From assembly GCA_029216955.1 (NCBI GenBank), contig JANAVB010006998.1:1435800-1499799 (forward strand): DNA of 64,000 nt, written 5' to 3'. A program made the translations under genes and the position numbers. The DNA is from Iris pallida. Lineage: Eukaryota > Streptophyta > Magnoliopsida > Asparagales > Iridaceae. The notes under the pieces were generated by a model. That model was not told the origin of the DNA. It worked only from the letters and a program-made list of their open reading frames with translations, and made no database searches. Below, in pieces: positions 34,343 to 46,475 of the stretch (positions are counted from its first letter, which is position 1; each line of letters begins with the position of its first letter).

Positions 34343-35226
34343 ATGGCACAAAAAGCTTCCAAGTCGACTAATGCTGCGGCCAAAGGGAAGGGACTTGCCT
34401 CTCCGTCGAGAGCTGCGGACTCTCCTTCCATTCATCCTGACGTGCAGCCCCCTATCAAGGGTAAGGACGGCGAGAAGACGACGACTTTAATTTTTGAATG
34501 GCCATATCGTATATTTTTTGTGCCAACTTTTTCACATGTCACTGCTATGCTTTGGATGTAATGCCTTTTGTGCATAGTCGTTGCGCTCCCTGTCTCACTG
34601 GGCCACATGCATTCTGTATGATAGGATCGCATGAGCTTAGCCGCATAAGTATCACAAGACTGAATCGTATGGATGTCACGTGATTGATCCGTATGGGCGA
34701 TCGGGCCGCGTGTGCTCTCTTCATAACCAGGCTGCATAATCTCAGCCCCACTAAGCCGCATATGCATCTCCTATTTTAAGCCACATGCGCACCCCTCATA
34801 AGCGGGCCACATTGGCTCTGCTTGACTAGGCCGCATATGCTCCTTATAACCATACTGACTGGGCCGCATAGCTAAAAAAAGAGCCCATTCGCTTTGTTTT
34901 CTTGTGACTATCTTTTTTTGGTTTTTGCAGCATCCACGCCGAAGGCTGAAGCCATTGTGTAGGAGGAGATGCTTCCTCCTCTCATCAAACACGAGTCACT
35001 ATTTGTTACAGAGGAGGTGATACCAAAAGTTGAGGTAAAAGAAGAGCTGGCGACCATCGGAGAGGGAATTACTCCCAATATTGAAGTTGCTGTGAAGGAG
35101 GAGCCAAAGTCTGAGGGTAGCAGTACTGGGAGTTCTAACCCTCCTGCCCCCACTGAGGACTTTAATCAAATAGATCCTTCGTATGCGAAATGGTTGAGGG
35201 AATGGTACATGCCTCAACGCAACTAG
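34343..35226 (+). pseudogene. Small two-exon gene of unknown function, ends WLREWYMPQRN (copy 1)
   Basis: Exon 1 (34343-34460) starts ATGGCACAAAAAGC and encodes a Lys/Ala/Ser-rich 39-residue start. The donor is GGGTAAGG. The intron (34461-34930) is full of GCCGCAT motifs and ends TTTTTGCAG. Exon 2 runs to TAG at 35224-35226. A TAG at 34960-34962 interrupts exon 2, so this copy is probably dead unless translation starts at 34969. The product has V/I-K-E-E motifs (PKVEVKEE, VAVKEEPKSEG) that resemble sumoylation sites, a Ser/Pro linker, and the C-terminus DPSYAKWLREWYMPQRN. A second copy lies in a CACTA remnant at 55570-55905. Here it lies antisense, downstream of the Tat pol gene, where Tat elements often carry an extra antisense ORF; it could instead belong to CACTA-L. 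I do not recognise the family. Confidence 0.55.
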
Positions 35227-35479
35227 GTCCGTTGGTTCCCATGCTGTTTCCGAAAAAATAAATGTCCGTATTTTGTCTTGGTATTTTTGTCTGTCTTTAG
35301 CTGTAGTTTGTGTTTCGCTTATTTTGGACATCAATATAATCCTTTTTGGTTTGCTCATGAGATGTAGTCCTATGAATGTAACTAATTTTGAATAAATAGA
35401 ATGCATTCACTCCATTCTTTTTATGTATTTGCGGTGCTTATACTAGAAGGACTAATACAGCATTTTGATAAAGGATATC
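35227..35479. other. Possible 3' flank of the small gene
   Basis: Non-coding; AATAAA at about 35391 could be its poly(A) signal. Confidence 0.35.
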
Positions 35480-36010
35480 CCGCTGGGGGACTTCTTGTGG
35501 ACCTATTGCCCTTTTGTGTATCGGAAAATACGAGCAAATAGATTTGAATGATATTTTGTGGACCAACTACTCTTTTTGTGCATCGTTGGTACGAGTAATA
35601 GATTAGGATAACTTCTGTGGGCCTATTACCTTTTTGCGCACTGGTGGTGCGGGTAATAGATTTGAAACGAAACCTAACAGAGGTAATATAGACGTGATAG
35701 GTTTTATGGTCTTAACACCATGTGTTTTATCCTAGGTTGGGTACAGGTGTTAAGTCAAGAGACTATAAGTACCAGAGGTAATATGGACGTGACACGCGAT
35801 AATCAGGAATAATCTTTGGTGGACCTATTATTCTTCCACGTACTGGTGGTGCGTGTAATAGATTTTGAGCAAAACCCAAGAGGTAATATGGACGTGATAG
35901 ATTTTATGGTTTTAATACCATGTCTTTTATCCCGGGTTGGATACATGTGTTAAGTCCAGAGACTATCGGTATCAGAGGTAATATGGACATGATACACGAT
36001 AATCAGGACC
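35480..36010. repeat. Nested tandem repeats in the 3' untranslated region of the Tat element
   Basis: Three about 60-bp units built on TTGTGGACCTATT...TAATAGATTTGA (35490-35665) precede two copies of a 200-bp unit starting GGTAATATGGACGTGATAG (35682 and 35882, the second partial). Tandem repeats between pol and the 3' LTR are a known habit of Tat/Ogre elements. Confidence 0.7.
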
Positions 36011-36215
36011 AGGGAGTTTGCTCAGAGATAACGATAAGCTGGGCAGACTCCTATGTGATAAAGCATTAGAGTGGAAGTTCAGAGGTATCAGCATGCATGA
36101 CTTGCCACTCAGGAAGGTGCGATGTAAAAAAATAGAGTGTGAGTTCAGAGGTACTTGGTATACATAACTCGATGGTCTGGGAGATTTGGTGGTTTGATGA
36201 AGTAGCAGCATGTCC

Positions 36216-37358
36216 TTAGACATAATATTTCTTCAGGATTTTACCATTTATGGGAATCATGAGCAAGTCTCTGGTCTGCTTCGTAAGTCGGTATGTGCCG
36301 TTGGAGAATACAGTCTCGATGCTAAATAGACCCTCCCACTTGGGCTAGAATTTGCCGACAATTTTGTGAGTCATAACCATCGGTCTGCGAATGGCCAAGA
36401 CGAGATCGCCTATTTGGAATATCCTCTGCTTGACTTTCTTATTGAAGGCCCGAGAGATGCGTGCTTGATAGAGCTTAATGCTTTGTTGAGCTTGCAAGCG
36501 CTTTTCGTCTAAAGCTTCCAATTCTTGTAGTCGTCCACGATAGTTATCGTCTGATGTCAACCGGTAAGTAAGGGCCACATAAAGTGAGGGGATCTGAGTC
36601 TCCAATGGGAGAACTACCTCACTCCCGTACAACAGAAAGAATGGTGTATTTCCTATAGCCGTCCGACTCGTAGTGCGGTATTCCCATAAACATTTGCCCA
36701 GCTTTTTATTCCAGTCGCATTTGTTTGAAGACACAAACTTCTTGAGAAGCTTGATTATGGTCTTATTAAAGGCTTCAGTCAGTCCATTAGTCGATGGGTT
36801 GTAGGCCGTTGAAGCCATATTATGAATCTGATTCTTGTTACAGAATCGATAGAAGGCATGGCTTGCGAACTGTGGACCATTGTCATAAATGATCCTCCGT
36901 GGCAGTCCAAAATGGTAAATGATGTGATATTTTATGAAACTGATCATGTTTGATGTCTTTACCTCTGCCAGTGGAACAGTTTTCGTCCACTTGGCGAAGT
37001 AGTCGGTGATTGTAAGTAAAAACCGGTGCGCTTTGGACGACGGCGGGGTGATTGGACCAACGATATCCATTCCCCAGGCTTAAAATAGCCACGAGGCTAC
37101 CGTTGGGTGAAAGAATTCGGACGACAGATGTATGAAATCTGCATGGATCTGACAAGCCTTACACTTCTTTGCGTAGTCGACTGCGTCTGCTACCATCGTA
37201 GGCCAGTAGTAATCCATCCGACGGAGATGGTCCTGCAACTTCGGGCCCGGTTGGTGAGCCCCGCAAATGCCATCGTGAGCCTCATGTAAGGCTTCTTTCG
37301 CTTCTGCGTTTGACAGATATCTTAGTAGTAGTCCATCGTAAGATCGTCGATATAACAT
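36216..37358 (-). pseudogene. pol: Tat integrase
   Basis: The zinc-binding HHCC module is at 37080-37358 (HEAHDGICGAHQ, then CKACQ). After one stop near 37080 the core follows (36345-37070): MDIVGPI with the first Asp, YDNGPQFAS with the second, and NGLTEAFNKTI with the Glu. The C-terminal part continues through a stop at 36345 to ILKKYYV and TAA at 36216-36218. It would join the cDNA to the chromosome. The two stops are the only damage I see in this domain. Confidence 0.9.
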
Positions 37359-37469
37359 TCTTATTTTGGTGTCATAAAGGAATCTGAGAGAACGCCTTCA
37401 GATTGAAGTTGCTTCTTTCATATTCTCAGGCAGAATTCCATAGACTACAAAGTCGATGAACGAGAGTCT

Positions 37470-37990
37470 CTAGTCTTGCATGTCATTGGTTACCTGAGCG
37501 GAGTAACTCGTATCCAGTTGAATATTGTTTTTGGGACAGACCAACTCATGGCCTATCACGTCGACTAGATGATAAGCATAATTTGGAACCGCCAAAGAAG
37601 CGGCGAGGCCTGGTAGGGCGTCGAGTTCAATATTCTGGAGCCTAGGAACATGCTCTATAAAGAACCCATCCAAGGTTGCTATGATGGCAATTGCTGTCCG
37701 ATGGTAAGGAATCAGGTCCGCCTTACGAACCTCTGATTAACGATCAGCTGTGAGTCACCATACGCTTCCAGGTATTTGACCCCTACCTTTTTTGCGAGTC
37801 AGAGTCCGATGACCAAAGCATTATATTTGGCTACATTATTTGAACAAGGTTCTGTGAGGGAGTATGCCTGATTGACTACCAACTCAGAGGGAGAAATTAA
37901 TACTACTCCGACTCCAGCGATGATATCACCTTTTGGCCCTGTTTTTGAAGCACCGTTAAGGAACATTTACCAAACGTCATCATGTGAAGT
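37470..37990 (-). pseudogene. pol: Tat second (archaeal-type) RNase H
   Basis: The - strand reads through stops and a frame change: GDIIAGVGVVLISPSELVV, NVAKYNALVIGL, KYLEAYGDSQLIVNQ (about 37745-37980), then FIEHVPRLQNIELDAL and a Pro/Asn-rich tail (37470-37673). A second RNase H of this type between the normal RNase H and integrase is diagnostic for the Tat lineage. Confidence 0.75.
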
Positions 37991-38138
37991 CATGTTTGAG
38001 TTAACGACTTTGTCTGGGATTTCTTCATAGATTTTGGCTATTTTCAGCCTGGATGGGATGCTAAAAAGTCGGCCAAGTTTGACCTTTAACAGCCTTCTGC
38101 GGAACGAAGTCCATGTCGTAGGGGGTTAACAGTATCGC

Positions 38139-39424
38139 TCATGTGGCTAGACAAGAACTGAGTGCGTCTAGCTTGATCATGAGAACCCTGAGGGGATTAA
38201 CTCGCGAGACAACATGGATAATCTGCCCTGACACATAGTATTGTGTTTTCTGAATGGCGAACACCAAGGCAAGGCATTCCTCCTCCATGGCGGTGTACCT
38301 ATGCTCCGACCCCACCATCAATCGCTGAGATAGTAAATGGCTTGCTCGTGTCCCGCATCATTTTTCTGTGCTAGCAAGGCGCCAAGGGAGTGTTCCATTG
38401 CCCGTACATAGAGCAGGAAGGACTTTTCGAAGACCGAGGCTACCAGAACTAGCGAATTTGACAGGTATTTTTTAATGTCATCAAAGGCGCGTTGACATTC
38501 CTCATTCCATATGAAAGAGACGCATTTCTTTATGAGTTGTGTGAAGGGTTGACATTGCCCTGAGAGGTTAGATATGAATCTCTTGATGTAGGCTAATCGT
38601 TTCTGAAGGCCGTAGAGTTCACGGAGGTTCCTCGGTGGACTCATCTCCAGGATTGCCTTTGTCTTATCGGGGTCTATGTGAATGCCCCGTAATGTAATGA
38701 CAAAGCCCAAGAACTTTCCGCTGGACACACCTAAGAAGGACTTGGTGGGATTCATCTTCAGATTGTGCGCTCGCATAAGGTCGAACACTGTCCTCAAATC
38801 GTGTAAGTGATTATCCTTGGAGCGACTTTTGACGACGATGTCGTCAACGTAATACCCTACCGTCTTACGCAAGTGATCTATGAAGATGACGCTCATAGCA
38901 TATTGATATGTACCACCGACGTTCTTCAGGCCGAAGGGCATGACTATGTAACAATACACACCGATCGGTGTTCAGAAAGACGTATGCTTCTCATTGTCAG
39001 GAGACATTTTGATTTGATTGTATCCTGAAAAGCCATCCATAAAGGACATGCGCTCAAAGCCACACGTACAATCGATCATTATGTCGGTGATGGAAAGAAA
39101 AAATTCATCCTTAGGACATGCCGCATTCAGATTGCGGAAGTCGATGCAGATTCAGATCTTTTTATTCTTCTTGACGACTGGTATTATATTAGCTATCCAG
39201 TCTGGGTTCTGCTCCTCGCGGATGAAACCGCTAGCTATAAGCTTGTTTACTTTCGCTTCGATGGAGTTTATAATATCTGGACGAAACCGCCGTTGTTGCT
39301 GCTTGACTGGTTTTGTGTCCGGATGAATATTGAGCTTATGGAGTGTGATCTCGGAGTTTAGTCCTGGCATGTCTTTATAGCTCCACGTGAAAACGTCGAT
39401 ATACTCTTTGACGAGTTGCAACAA
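38139..39424 (-). pseudogene. pol: Tat reverse transcriptase and RNase H
   Basis: RT starts in 39152-39424 (KPVKQQQRRFRPDII, VVKKNKKI), passes a stop, and continues to MPFGLKNVGGTYQ and the catalytic YVDDIVVKS (38318-38959). RNase H follows with FIWNEECQRAFDDIK, LLYVRAMEHSLGALL and, after a stop at 38318, the short end at 38139-38321 (YTAMEEECLAL). Several stops interrupt the protein; the domain order is intact. Confidence 0.9.
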
Positions 39425-40821
39425 TGACTTTCGCTCGCCGCCCGTCAGGCTTTTACTGACAAAAATTGGCTTTGGAGAGGATTCGTTACCGAAATCAACT
39501 TGTATGACTCTGTCTCTAGTAGAAGGGTCCCTTTGTTCAAAGTGCTTGTCCCATTGTGCATCAAGTTGTTGGGCCCATGGCTCCAGTTCAAGAGGTTCCA
39601 GTAGATCTTCGTCTTCCTCTTCTACGTCAGGAATGCCATGTTGACAGACAATGTTTGCCTGAGTATATCTCCAATGCTGTCATCGAAATCGTATATAGGT
39701 GATTCAGATGATTGAGAATGCCACTCGCATTCCTCATCAGAGCTTTCGAGCGTTGTAGCTGGTATAACATAACCGAGGCCACATTTGGACTTGATGTTAT
39801 AATCCCGAGGTTTTCTAGCCGAGACTGACAGCTACAGAGGCGATCGTCGACCGTTGCCGTAATTCAGACCTAGGGTAGCCTCCATGTCGTACCCTTTCTT
39901 TTGCATGAAGTACTTGGATTGAGGACTATACAGGTAGAGCGGTAATCTTCCAGTATCGGGTTCAAGATCAAACTCTTGAGGCATGAAGGGTTGAGGACCT
40001 TCTTTTCGACCAAAGATGATCGTGTGATCCCCTTCTCTTCTGCTTGGGACTAGGAAGTAGGCACCTTTAATGGGAGCAAGTTGGTTTATGGTACGTACGG
40101 TTGTCACCTGTGTGTGCAGGTTGATGTCCCGACCGTGCCCTATAGTATAAATCAGATTGAGTTTATTACACTCAGGATAGTCCAATGGCAGCCTCTTATT
40201 GATAAAATAAGGAATTTTGTCCACATGGATTAAATCATCAAGAGGGGGACTATCCACCTTTGCAACAAGATACTTCGTGAGTCCTGCCTCCTCTTCATCT
40301 ACCCCCTGCGTGACCGGGGGTTGGGACACTGTCTTGGGCAACTTGAACAACAAGGGTTCACCTTGTGGCATTGGCTTGCCTGAGGGTCTCGGATCAACAC
40401 TTAGTTGCCGGCTTGGTTTGGAAGACGGATAACCATCGGCTCGGCAGAGGACTTCGTGTCTTCCGATTGCTTTTAAATGGATCTTGGCAATCAGATCACC
40501 ATCGACTGCCCAAATGGCCTCGCATCTTCCGGTTGCCTTTGATTGGATTTTTGCAATCGGATCACCATCGGCCCTATGACGGGTTTTGGCTCTTGGCTGG
40601 ACCTTAGGAGTCGGATGACCATCGGTTCCGACTGTGCAGCTTGGGCGAGAGAGCCGGGCACCTCTTTAAGCAAAGTTGTGACAAGTGGTGCGACTTTGCC
40701 CGATTTACGGGCCTGGAGATGAATTCTCAAGGGTTCCACTGGCCCTATGATGGCCTCCAGTTCGTCAGTTATGTGCTTCTTGGATTCTTCGTTTAGACAA
40801 GCCTCCGAAGAGTAATAAGAC
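39425..40821 (-). pseudogene. pol: Tat Pol spacer between protease and RT
   Basis: A long linker, largest open part 39832-40371 (LTKYLVAKVDSPPLDDLIHV, then FIINKRLPLD-like text). A long region here is common in Tat/Ogre Pol proteins and has no assigned activity. Frame changes occur near 39830 and 40490. The short repeats at 40400-40640 (ATCGGATCACCATCGG-like, three times) expand part of it. Confidence 0.6.
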
Positions 40822-41433
40822 TCAACTCCTTTGAAAGGATCGATGTCGGGTCTTCACGAAGCCGTGCTTACTGACATACTTGAAGCACTGGTGGAGTGTG
40901 GATGGCACGATCATGTAGTCATGTATCCACGGATGCCCTATTAGGATATTGTAGGACGTATCTGCATCTATGACGTAGAAGGTAACCTCTGTCCTCAGGT
41001 CGTCGATCTGACATTTTAATCGAATCTTTTTCGAGGGATAGCTCCTTCCTGAGTTGAAACCGCTAATGGCAGTATTGGTCGCCGCTAGCTGGTGCATAGG
41101 GATGCCGAGGACTTGAAGCAAGCATTTCGGGATGATGCTTATCGACGAGCCAGGGTCGATGTGCATCCGATCCACCTTGATGTCGCCTATGTATCCCGTG
41201 TAGTACAAGGGGCGATTATGCAAGTTGGTCTTGATCAACATGTCTTGTTGGGTGAATTCGATATTGGGCATTGCATCCACACAGTGGCTGCCCTGTAGAT
41301 CTGTCGACGAGTTTTCCCCTGTAGGTTTGACCTTGGCTAAGTAAGCGTTAGTATTCTGGAGCGCTTCGCTCAATGCGACACGAAGATCCCTGGAGAGCCT
41401 TAGGAGCTCGTATAACGACAACTTTGTCGACAT
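40822..41433 (-). pseudogene. pol: Tat aspartic protease
   Basis: The retropepsin active site reads HIDPGSSISIIP, the DPGSS variant common in Tat elements. It is followed by SYNILIGHPWIHD, the usual Leu/Ile-Gly-Arg/His-Pro-Trp motif. The frame is open over 203 codons. It would cut the Gag-Pol precursor. Confidence 0.88.
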
Positions 41434-41447
41434 ATTAGCTAGTTATG

Positions 41448-43449
41448 CTAATATGTCAAAGTTGTAAGGTCTCTCCAGCCCTTGAGGTGTATATTTACGG
41501 AGTAGCTTGTCGAAGGGGGTTTCCTTCGGCTTCGCTCTGTCTGCCGGTAGAGGCTGAGATGGCCCTGGAACATCAGTGGCAGGCATGGTTGTCGACTGAG
41601 GTCCTCGACTGAACTATCCAGTGTGGGCTGGACTTGTGCTCCGAATCGGGTGACAATGGTTACTGCCTCCTCAGCTTCGGTTGAAATGGTATGGCAGGAT
41701 TTAGACTTCCTGCCCTTCTTCTTGTTGGCTGGAGATGACACTGCCTGGGTAACTTCGGGCACTAAGTCTGGGTGCACCCACATGACCTCTCCTCTTGACG
41801 TGGTGAGAGGTACAAAGCCAGTCGTCTAGTCCCGGACGGGGGGAAGATTAGTAACCTCCATCGTTGCCACAATAACCTCTTCAAAGTCTAGCGACAGAGC
41901 TTTGGAGTCGATAAGACTCTGGATGTACCGCTTTAATAGAAAGCAGTCTTGAGTGGGATGATGAACATAGCGATGGAAATGGCAGTATTTTGGGTCCTCC
42001 ATCTCTGCCACTCGAGGTTCGCACATTGGTGGAGGGAGTTGGATCATGTCCCCTCGTAAGAGCATGTTGAAGATTGGCTTGACATGACTATCTTCGAATG
42101 AGTAGTTCATCTTGGGCTACTAACCTTCTGCCTGCTTTTGTTCAAGCTTCTTGGTCGTACCGGCAACCATAGTCTGTTTGCCTTTACTATCCCGGTAATT
42201 GGAGGTGTCGTCAGTGTTATTATTATTAGTGGTGGTACCATGACGTTTACCTTTGACCTCTCTATCCTGGATGTGTAATCCCAGCTGGCGATCCTTCTTT
42301 AACTTCACCTCCGCATTGGTGGCACATATGATGAAGGTCGTCCAATCCCTAAACTGATCTTCACCCATCCAGAGGCTGATTGCCGGAAGCAACTTCTTCT
42401 GGCAGATTTCAATCAAGGAGCTTTCGGGATTTTCTTGGGGCAATCTCATTGCAGTTTGGAAGAACCGTTCGATATAGTTCCTTTTTAGTTCCCTCACCCC
42501 CTGAATGACGTCCATGAGGGATGACATTGTCATATTATGTCCCACTTCGTAGAACCTTTCTAGGAATATGTGCTTAAAGCCGTCAAAAGTGTGGATGCAT
42601 TTGTCCGGAAGGTTCCGGTACCAGTCGAACGCGATTTCCTCCAATGCTCCGATAAACAATCGTATGAGGATGGCATCGCTATGTGGCAAATGGTTGGTTA
42701 TGACCTCAAAATAAGTCATGTACCGACTAGCAGAGGTCTTTCCGTCATACGAATCAATATGAAATGGTTTGTACCGTGGCGAAAAAGGAACATCACTCCA
42801 CGCAACGGGATATGGTTGCCGTATTCTGAGGTCCCGGAAGGAGTCTCGGGCATTGAACATTGCTCGAAGCTCCTGGACTTCCCTCCTTGCCTCCCTGGTA
42901 TCATCTGTAGCTGAAGGAGCGAATGCTTCTAGAGGATTGTCACCCAAAGGAGGAGAGGTCATGTTGGAGTCCGTATTGACTGGGGGTCCCAAACTTGTTT
43001 GTCCAGGCGTCCTTGCCGGTTGAGTCGGCAAGGTAGCTTTGATTTTGTCTATGACTTGACCATGGAGAGGAGCATGGCTTCAAGTACTTCTAGACGTTGT
43101 CGGTCAATAGGTGCTTCATTATCATCGTCGACCATAAAGACTGTCCGTATGTGGATATACGTGGAAGGGATCGTAGCAGAGGTGCTCTCTGTGTCGTACC
43201 CTCGTACAGAGAAATCGTCGGAGAATGTCGGAATGTCTTCCTCCTCGAATTCGGAAGGGGTGCTACCCCCTGTGCAGGAAGCCGCATCGTCTCGGCGAAG
43301 GCGGTCATCCTCAGGGATGTCCACGTCCGTTGCATAATTCCAGTGGATCGCCACCCCCTATTTATACTCTTGGAACACCGGGTTGTTGCATACATTGAGG
43401 GGGATACTACCTCCGACCTTATCTACCCCCAAGGAGGTCAAAGATGCAC
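41448..43449 (-). pseudogene. gag: Tat Gag, central and C-terminal part
   Basis: 42120-43031 holds the capsid region (FHIDSYDGKTSASRYMTYFE, GALEEIAFDWYRNLP, FKHIFLERFYEVGHN). 41826-42110 holds DPKYCHFHRYVHHPTQDCF, the Cys-His knuckle that ends Tat Gag. 41448-41783 is a further frame joining towards protease. Upstream, 43049-43354 is an acidic segment (STPSEFEEEDIPTFSDD) that continues through one stop to 43449, the CACTA-2 insertion point. The pieces are separated by stops and frameshifts. Confidence 0.85.
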
Positions 43450-43700
43450 CACTACAAAAATACTGCAAATTATCGACTGAACTACCAACTAACCAAAATC
43501 AGTCGCTATGCTACCGACTAACCTGCCACTAACTTTCTACAAAATTTTATTTCATTTAATTAGTTGTTGTTGTTCTGTCGCAAAAGAGTCGATAGTGATT
43601 ACTAACTATTTTATTAATGGAATATTTATATCGGAAAAGCGTCGGTGTAATAACTTTTTCTGTTCCTACTGACTAGCAACTGAAATTTCAGTCGCTGAAA
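43450..43700. repeat. CACTA-2 left terminal and subterminal repeats
   Basis: After CACTACAAAAAT, motifs such as CGACTGA, CAGTCGCTA, CCGACTAAC and AGTCGCTGAA recur in both orientations. Confidence 0.8.
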
Positions 43701-45335
43701 CATTAAAATCCCTTTCCATTTCCCCCCTAAGTTTCAATCTTTCCCCCCTCTACATTATTTCCCCCCCCAAAAAAAAAGTTTTCATTTCCTCTCCCCCCCC
43801 AAATCACCCCCTCCACCTCCACCTCCAGACGGTCGGCTCCTCCCTCCTCCTCCTCTTCCAGACGGCCGGCTCCTCCCTCCTCCTCCTCCTCCTCCTCCTC
43901 CAGACGGCTCCTTTTCCCAACGAGCTCTCACCCCCCAAACCCGCTGCCTCCTTCCTCCTCGTCAACTTCCTCCTCCTACGGACAGCTGGTCCCTCCAAAA
44001 GTCGCCGTCTCCTCCTCCAAAAGTCGCTGCCTCCATCCGACTCCTCCCCCGCCTAACGCTGGTGCCATCGCCTCCTCGTCGACTCCCTCCGCCTCCTCCT
44101 TGAAGTAGCTGGTACATTGTGACTTTTTTTAAAGTTCTTTTAGTTTGAACTTTTTTAATGCATCAATTTAAGCCCTAAATTTCTGCAATACTTCACTTTA
44201 GGAGTCTAGGACTTGGTCTGGAATCAATTTAGGGTTTTGGTCTGTATTTTGTGTGATTATTCTAAATTAATTTTTTGGAAGAATTTGAGATAATTTTAGA
44301 TAGTTTGTGCTGATATATTGTGAACGTCTGAAAATATCAAAAACATAGGGGTTTCTTTATTCTTAAATTGCTGATACAACCAACTTTCTATATCCATAGG
44401 GGTTTCTTTATTCCTACATTATCAGTGCTATTGAAAACTTGAAACAGTATATAATAGTTTTAGTACTTTATTTACTTATTAAAAAAACCTTGAGTTTGTG
44501 TATTTTTTTGTAGCCAAGATTTGAATTTATGAAAATTAAATATATTATATCCAAATGTGCGTATTTCTCGTGTGAAACCGACATTGCCTGTGGAAACAAA
44601 AACTTTGTCGTTAACAATACCAAAAGTTTGGGACAATGGCTTGTTGGATGTCATGAGTTTATGCAGTTCAAGTACCGGTTTTATAGAAGCAACATAAAAA
44701 ATCAATTCCGATAAGGATCGCTATTTTTTCCAGGTGTATACATACCTTATGTACCTTCCAGTACATCTTGTGGTAGACTGGTTGTATAATGTAATGTCAC
44801 TTTCTATTTTGCCGTCAGTAAGACCTAAAGTTACGAGGTCATGTAGCAGTTTAATTTCAACTCTTTCAACTTGTGATTACCAGTTCTTTGTAAAAGTTTG
44901 GTAAGTTTTCACTTTTTAGTCATACTTTATGAACTTATAGGCAATTATTTTTATGGTGACTTATAAGATGAATATAGATACTATGTATTTTTTCTTTACT
45001 CGTCATTTATTGTCCATGGTTTAAAAAATTGTTCGGAGTTATGATGTTAGCTGTAGCTTCTTAACTGTATATAATTCATCAGTACTATATCCAGTCAATC
45101 ATGTTTCTCAGTCTATGAGAAACAAAATTTCTCATCTCGGATAATGGTAGTGCCATTTATTACTGATTTCTCTAGATTGTCCGCTTTGGTATGGTAATCG
45201 CTTTGGTAAAGGATAATGACCTATATATTCTTAATAGTTTGGTTTGTCTCCTGGGAAATGATTTTGTACTGTAATCAATATAACTGATGATAATATTGCT
45301 ACTTAACTTCTTGATGTTTCCCTTTTGAATTTCAG
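43701..45335 (+). other. CACTA-2: pyrimidine-rich leader-like DNA and first copy of an internal duplication
   Basis: 43720-44110 is strongly CT-rich, like a plant 5' leader; the Arg/Glu-rich frame on its - strand is an artefact. 44330-44500 recurs at 45530-45690, and 45043-45335 recurs at 46476-46771. No identified gene. Confidence 0.5.
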
Positions 45336-45494
45336 GTTCTTGGTGAACCTTGTCAAATCAAAGAACAAAATTGTGTCCTATTGCCACAAGACTCCCACTA
45401 GTACAGGGTCCAGATACCGTAGCCTTGCGACTCTTACCTGCATATATGGAGAGGCTTCTTCAAATCAGAAAACACTTTCCAGCAATTCTGAGAG
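45336..45494 (+). pseudogene. Unidentified captured exon
   Basis: TTTGAATTTCAG precedes and GTTTGT follows a 159-nt stretch. It reads VLGEPCQIKEQNCVLLPQDS, then after a one-base shift LVQGPDTVALRLLPAYMERL and LLQIRKHFPAILR. The composition and splice borders look like a genuine host exon with one frameshift. I do not recognise the family. The first 64 nt of the exon, with its upstream intron, are repeated at about 46773-46820, so this fragment was duplicated inside the element after capture. Confidence 0.45.
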
Positions 45495-46226
45495 GTTTGT
45501 GGACCTAGGTAGACTTATTGTGAACATCGGAAAATATCAGAAACATAGGGGTTTTTTTATTCCTAAATTGCTGATACAACCAACTTTCTATATCCATAGT
45601 GGTTTCTTTATTCCTACATTATCAGTGCTATTGAAAACTTGAAACAGTACATAATAGTTTTAGTACTTATTTACTTATTAAAAAAACCTTGAGTAGATAA
45701 TAGTTTTAGTACTTATTTACTTATTAAAGGCCTTGAATAGAAGTAGGACTAAATTTTAGACAAAGTGCCAAATGGCTAATGGTGGGAGCTATGCATGGCT
45801 CCAATCATAAAGCTATTATTGGTATAAAACTTTGATAATCCAGCATGATAAGCATAAAATGGTAATTAGATCTATGGAGGGGTTAGTGGTGACCTGAGCA
45901 TGCCATATAAAGGCTTAATTGGTGCAAGTAATCATTACTCCAAGAAGAAAGCCAGCAGAGTGCCAGAAACATCCAAGCAGGCTTCATAATCAATCTGTGT
46001 GCTGTAGGATTTGTTTATCTGCAATTATAACTTATGTATTTCGTCTGTTTGTTTAAACAAATGTTGTATGTAAGTAGTAGTAACTATAGGAACGATAGAC
46101 ACTCCAATAGCAACTACGCGTTAGCGTCGAATAAGAGGCGTAGACAAAAATCCTCAATGTGGTCCTATGGAGGAAAATAGCATGAACTAGAATACTCTCT
46201 TATACAAATTATAGTCAGTGTTATTG

Positions 46227-46308
46227 GCACTGCAAAAAATATCAGGACACCGCAATTTTGGCAGTGCTTGGGACTGCCAAAATTCTGCGGTGGCCCAAAT
46301 TATAGTGC
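46227..46308. repeat. 82-bp fold-back element
   Basis: GCACT at 46227 pairs with AGTGC ending at 46308. An inner stem ACCGCAATTTTGGCAGT pairs with ACTGCCAAAATTCTGCGGT apart from a 2-nt bulge. It looks like a tiny MITE or the fold-back core of one. I found no clear target duplication. Confidence 0.55.
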
Positions 46309-46475
46309 AAGCAATTTATTGGATAGTCTCTCTAGTTTTACATCACAACAGCAATTGTTACAGATTAACATCTATGACTGATATACATAAAAGTCCGAAG
46401 AGCTTCAGTTACGTAACAAGGAAGATGTTTGATTAAAATGAGCAACTGTATCGCTAATTCGCTATCTCCAAGATG

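Noticed and set aside
34310..34561. 83-codon frame starting upstream of 34343 as a single-exon gene
   Set aside because: It runs into the intron; the GGGTAAGG donor and TTTTTGCAG acceptor, and the match of exon 2 to copy 2, fit a spliced gene better.
43804..43998. Arg/Glu-rich frame on the - strand
   Set aside because: Artefact of a CT-rich tract.
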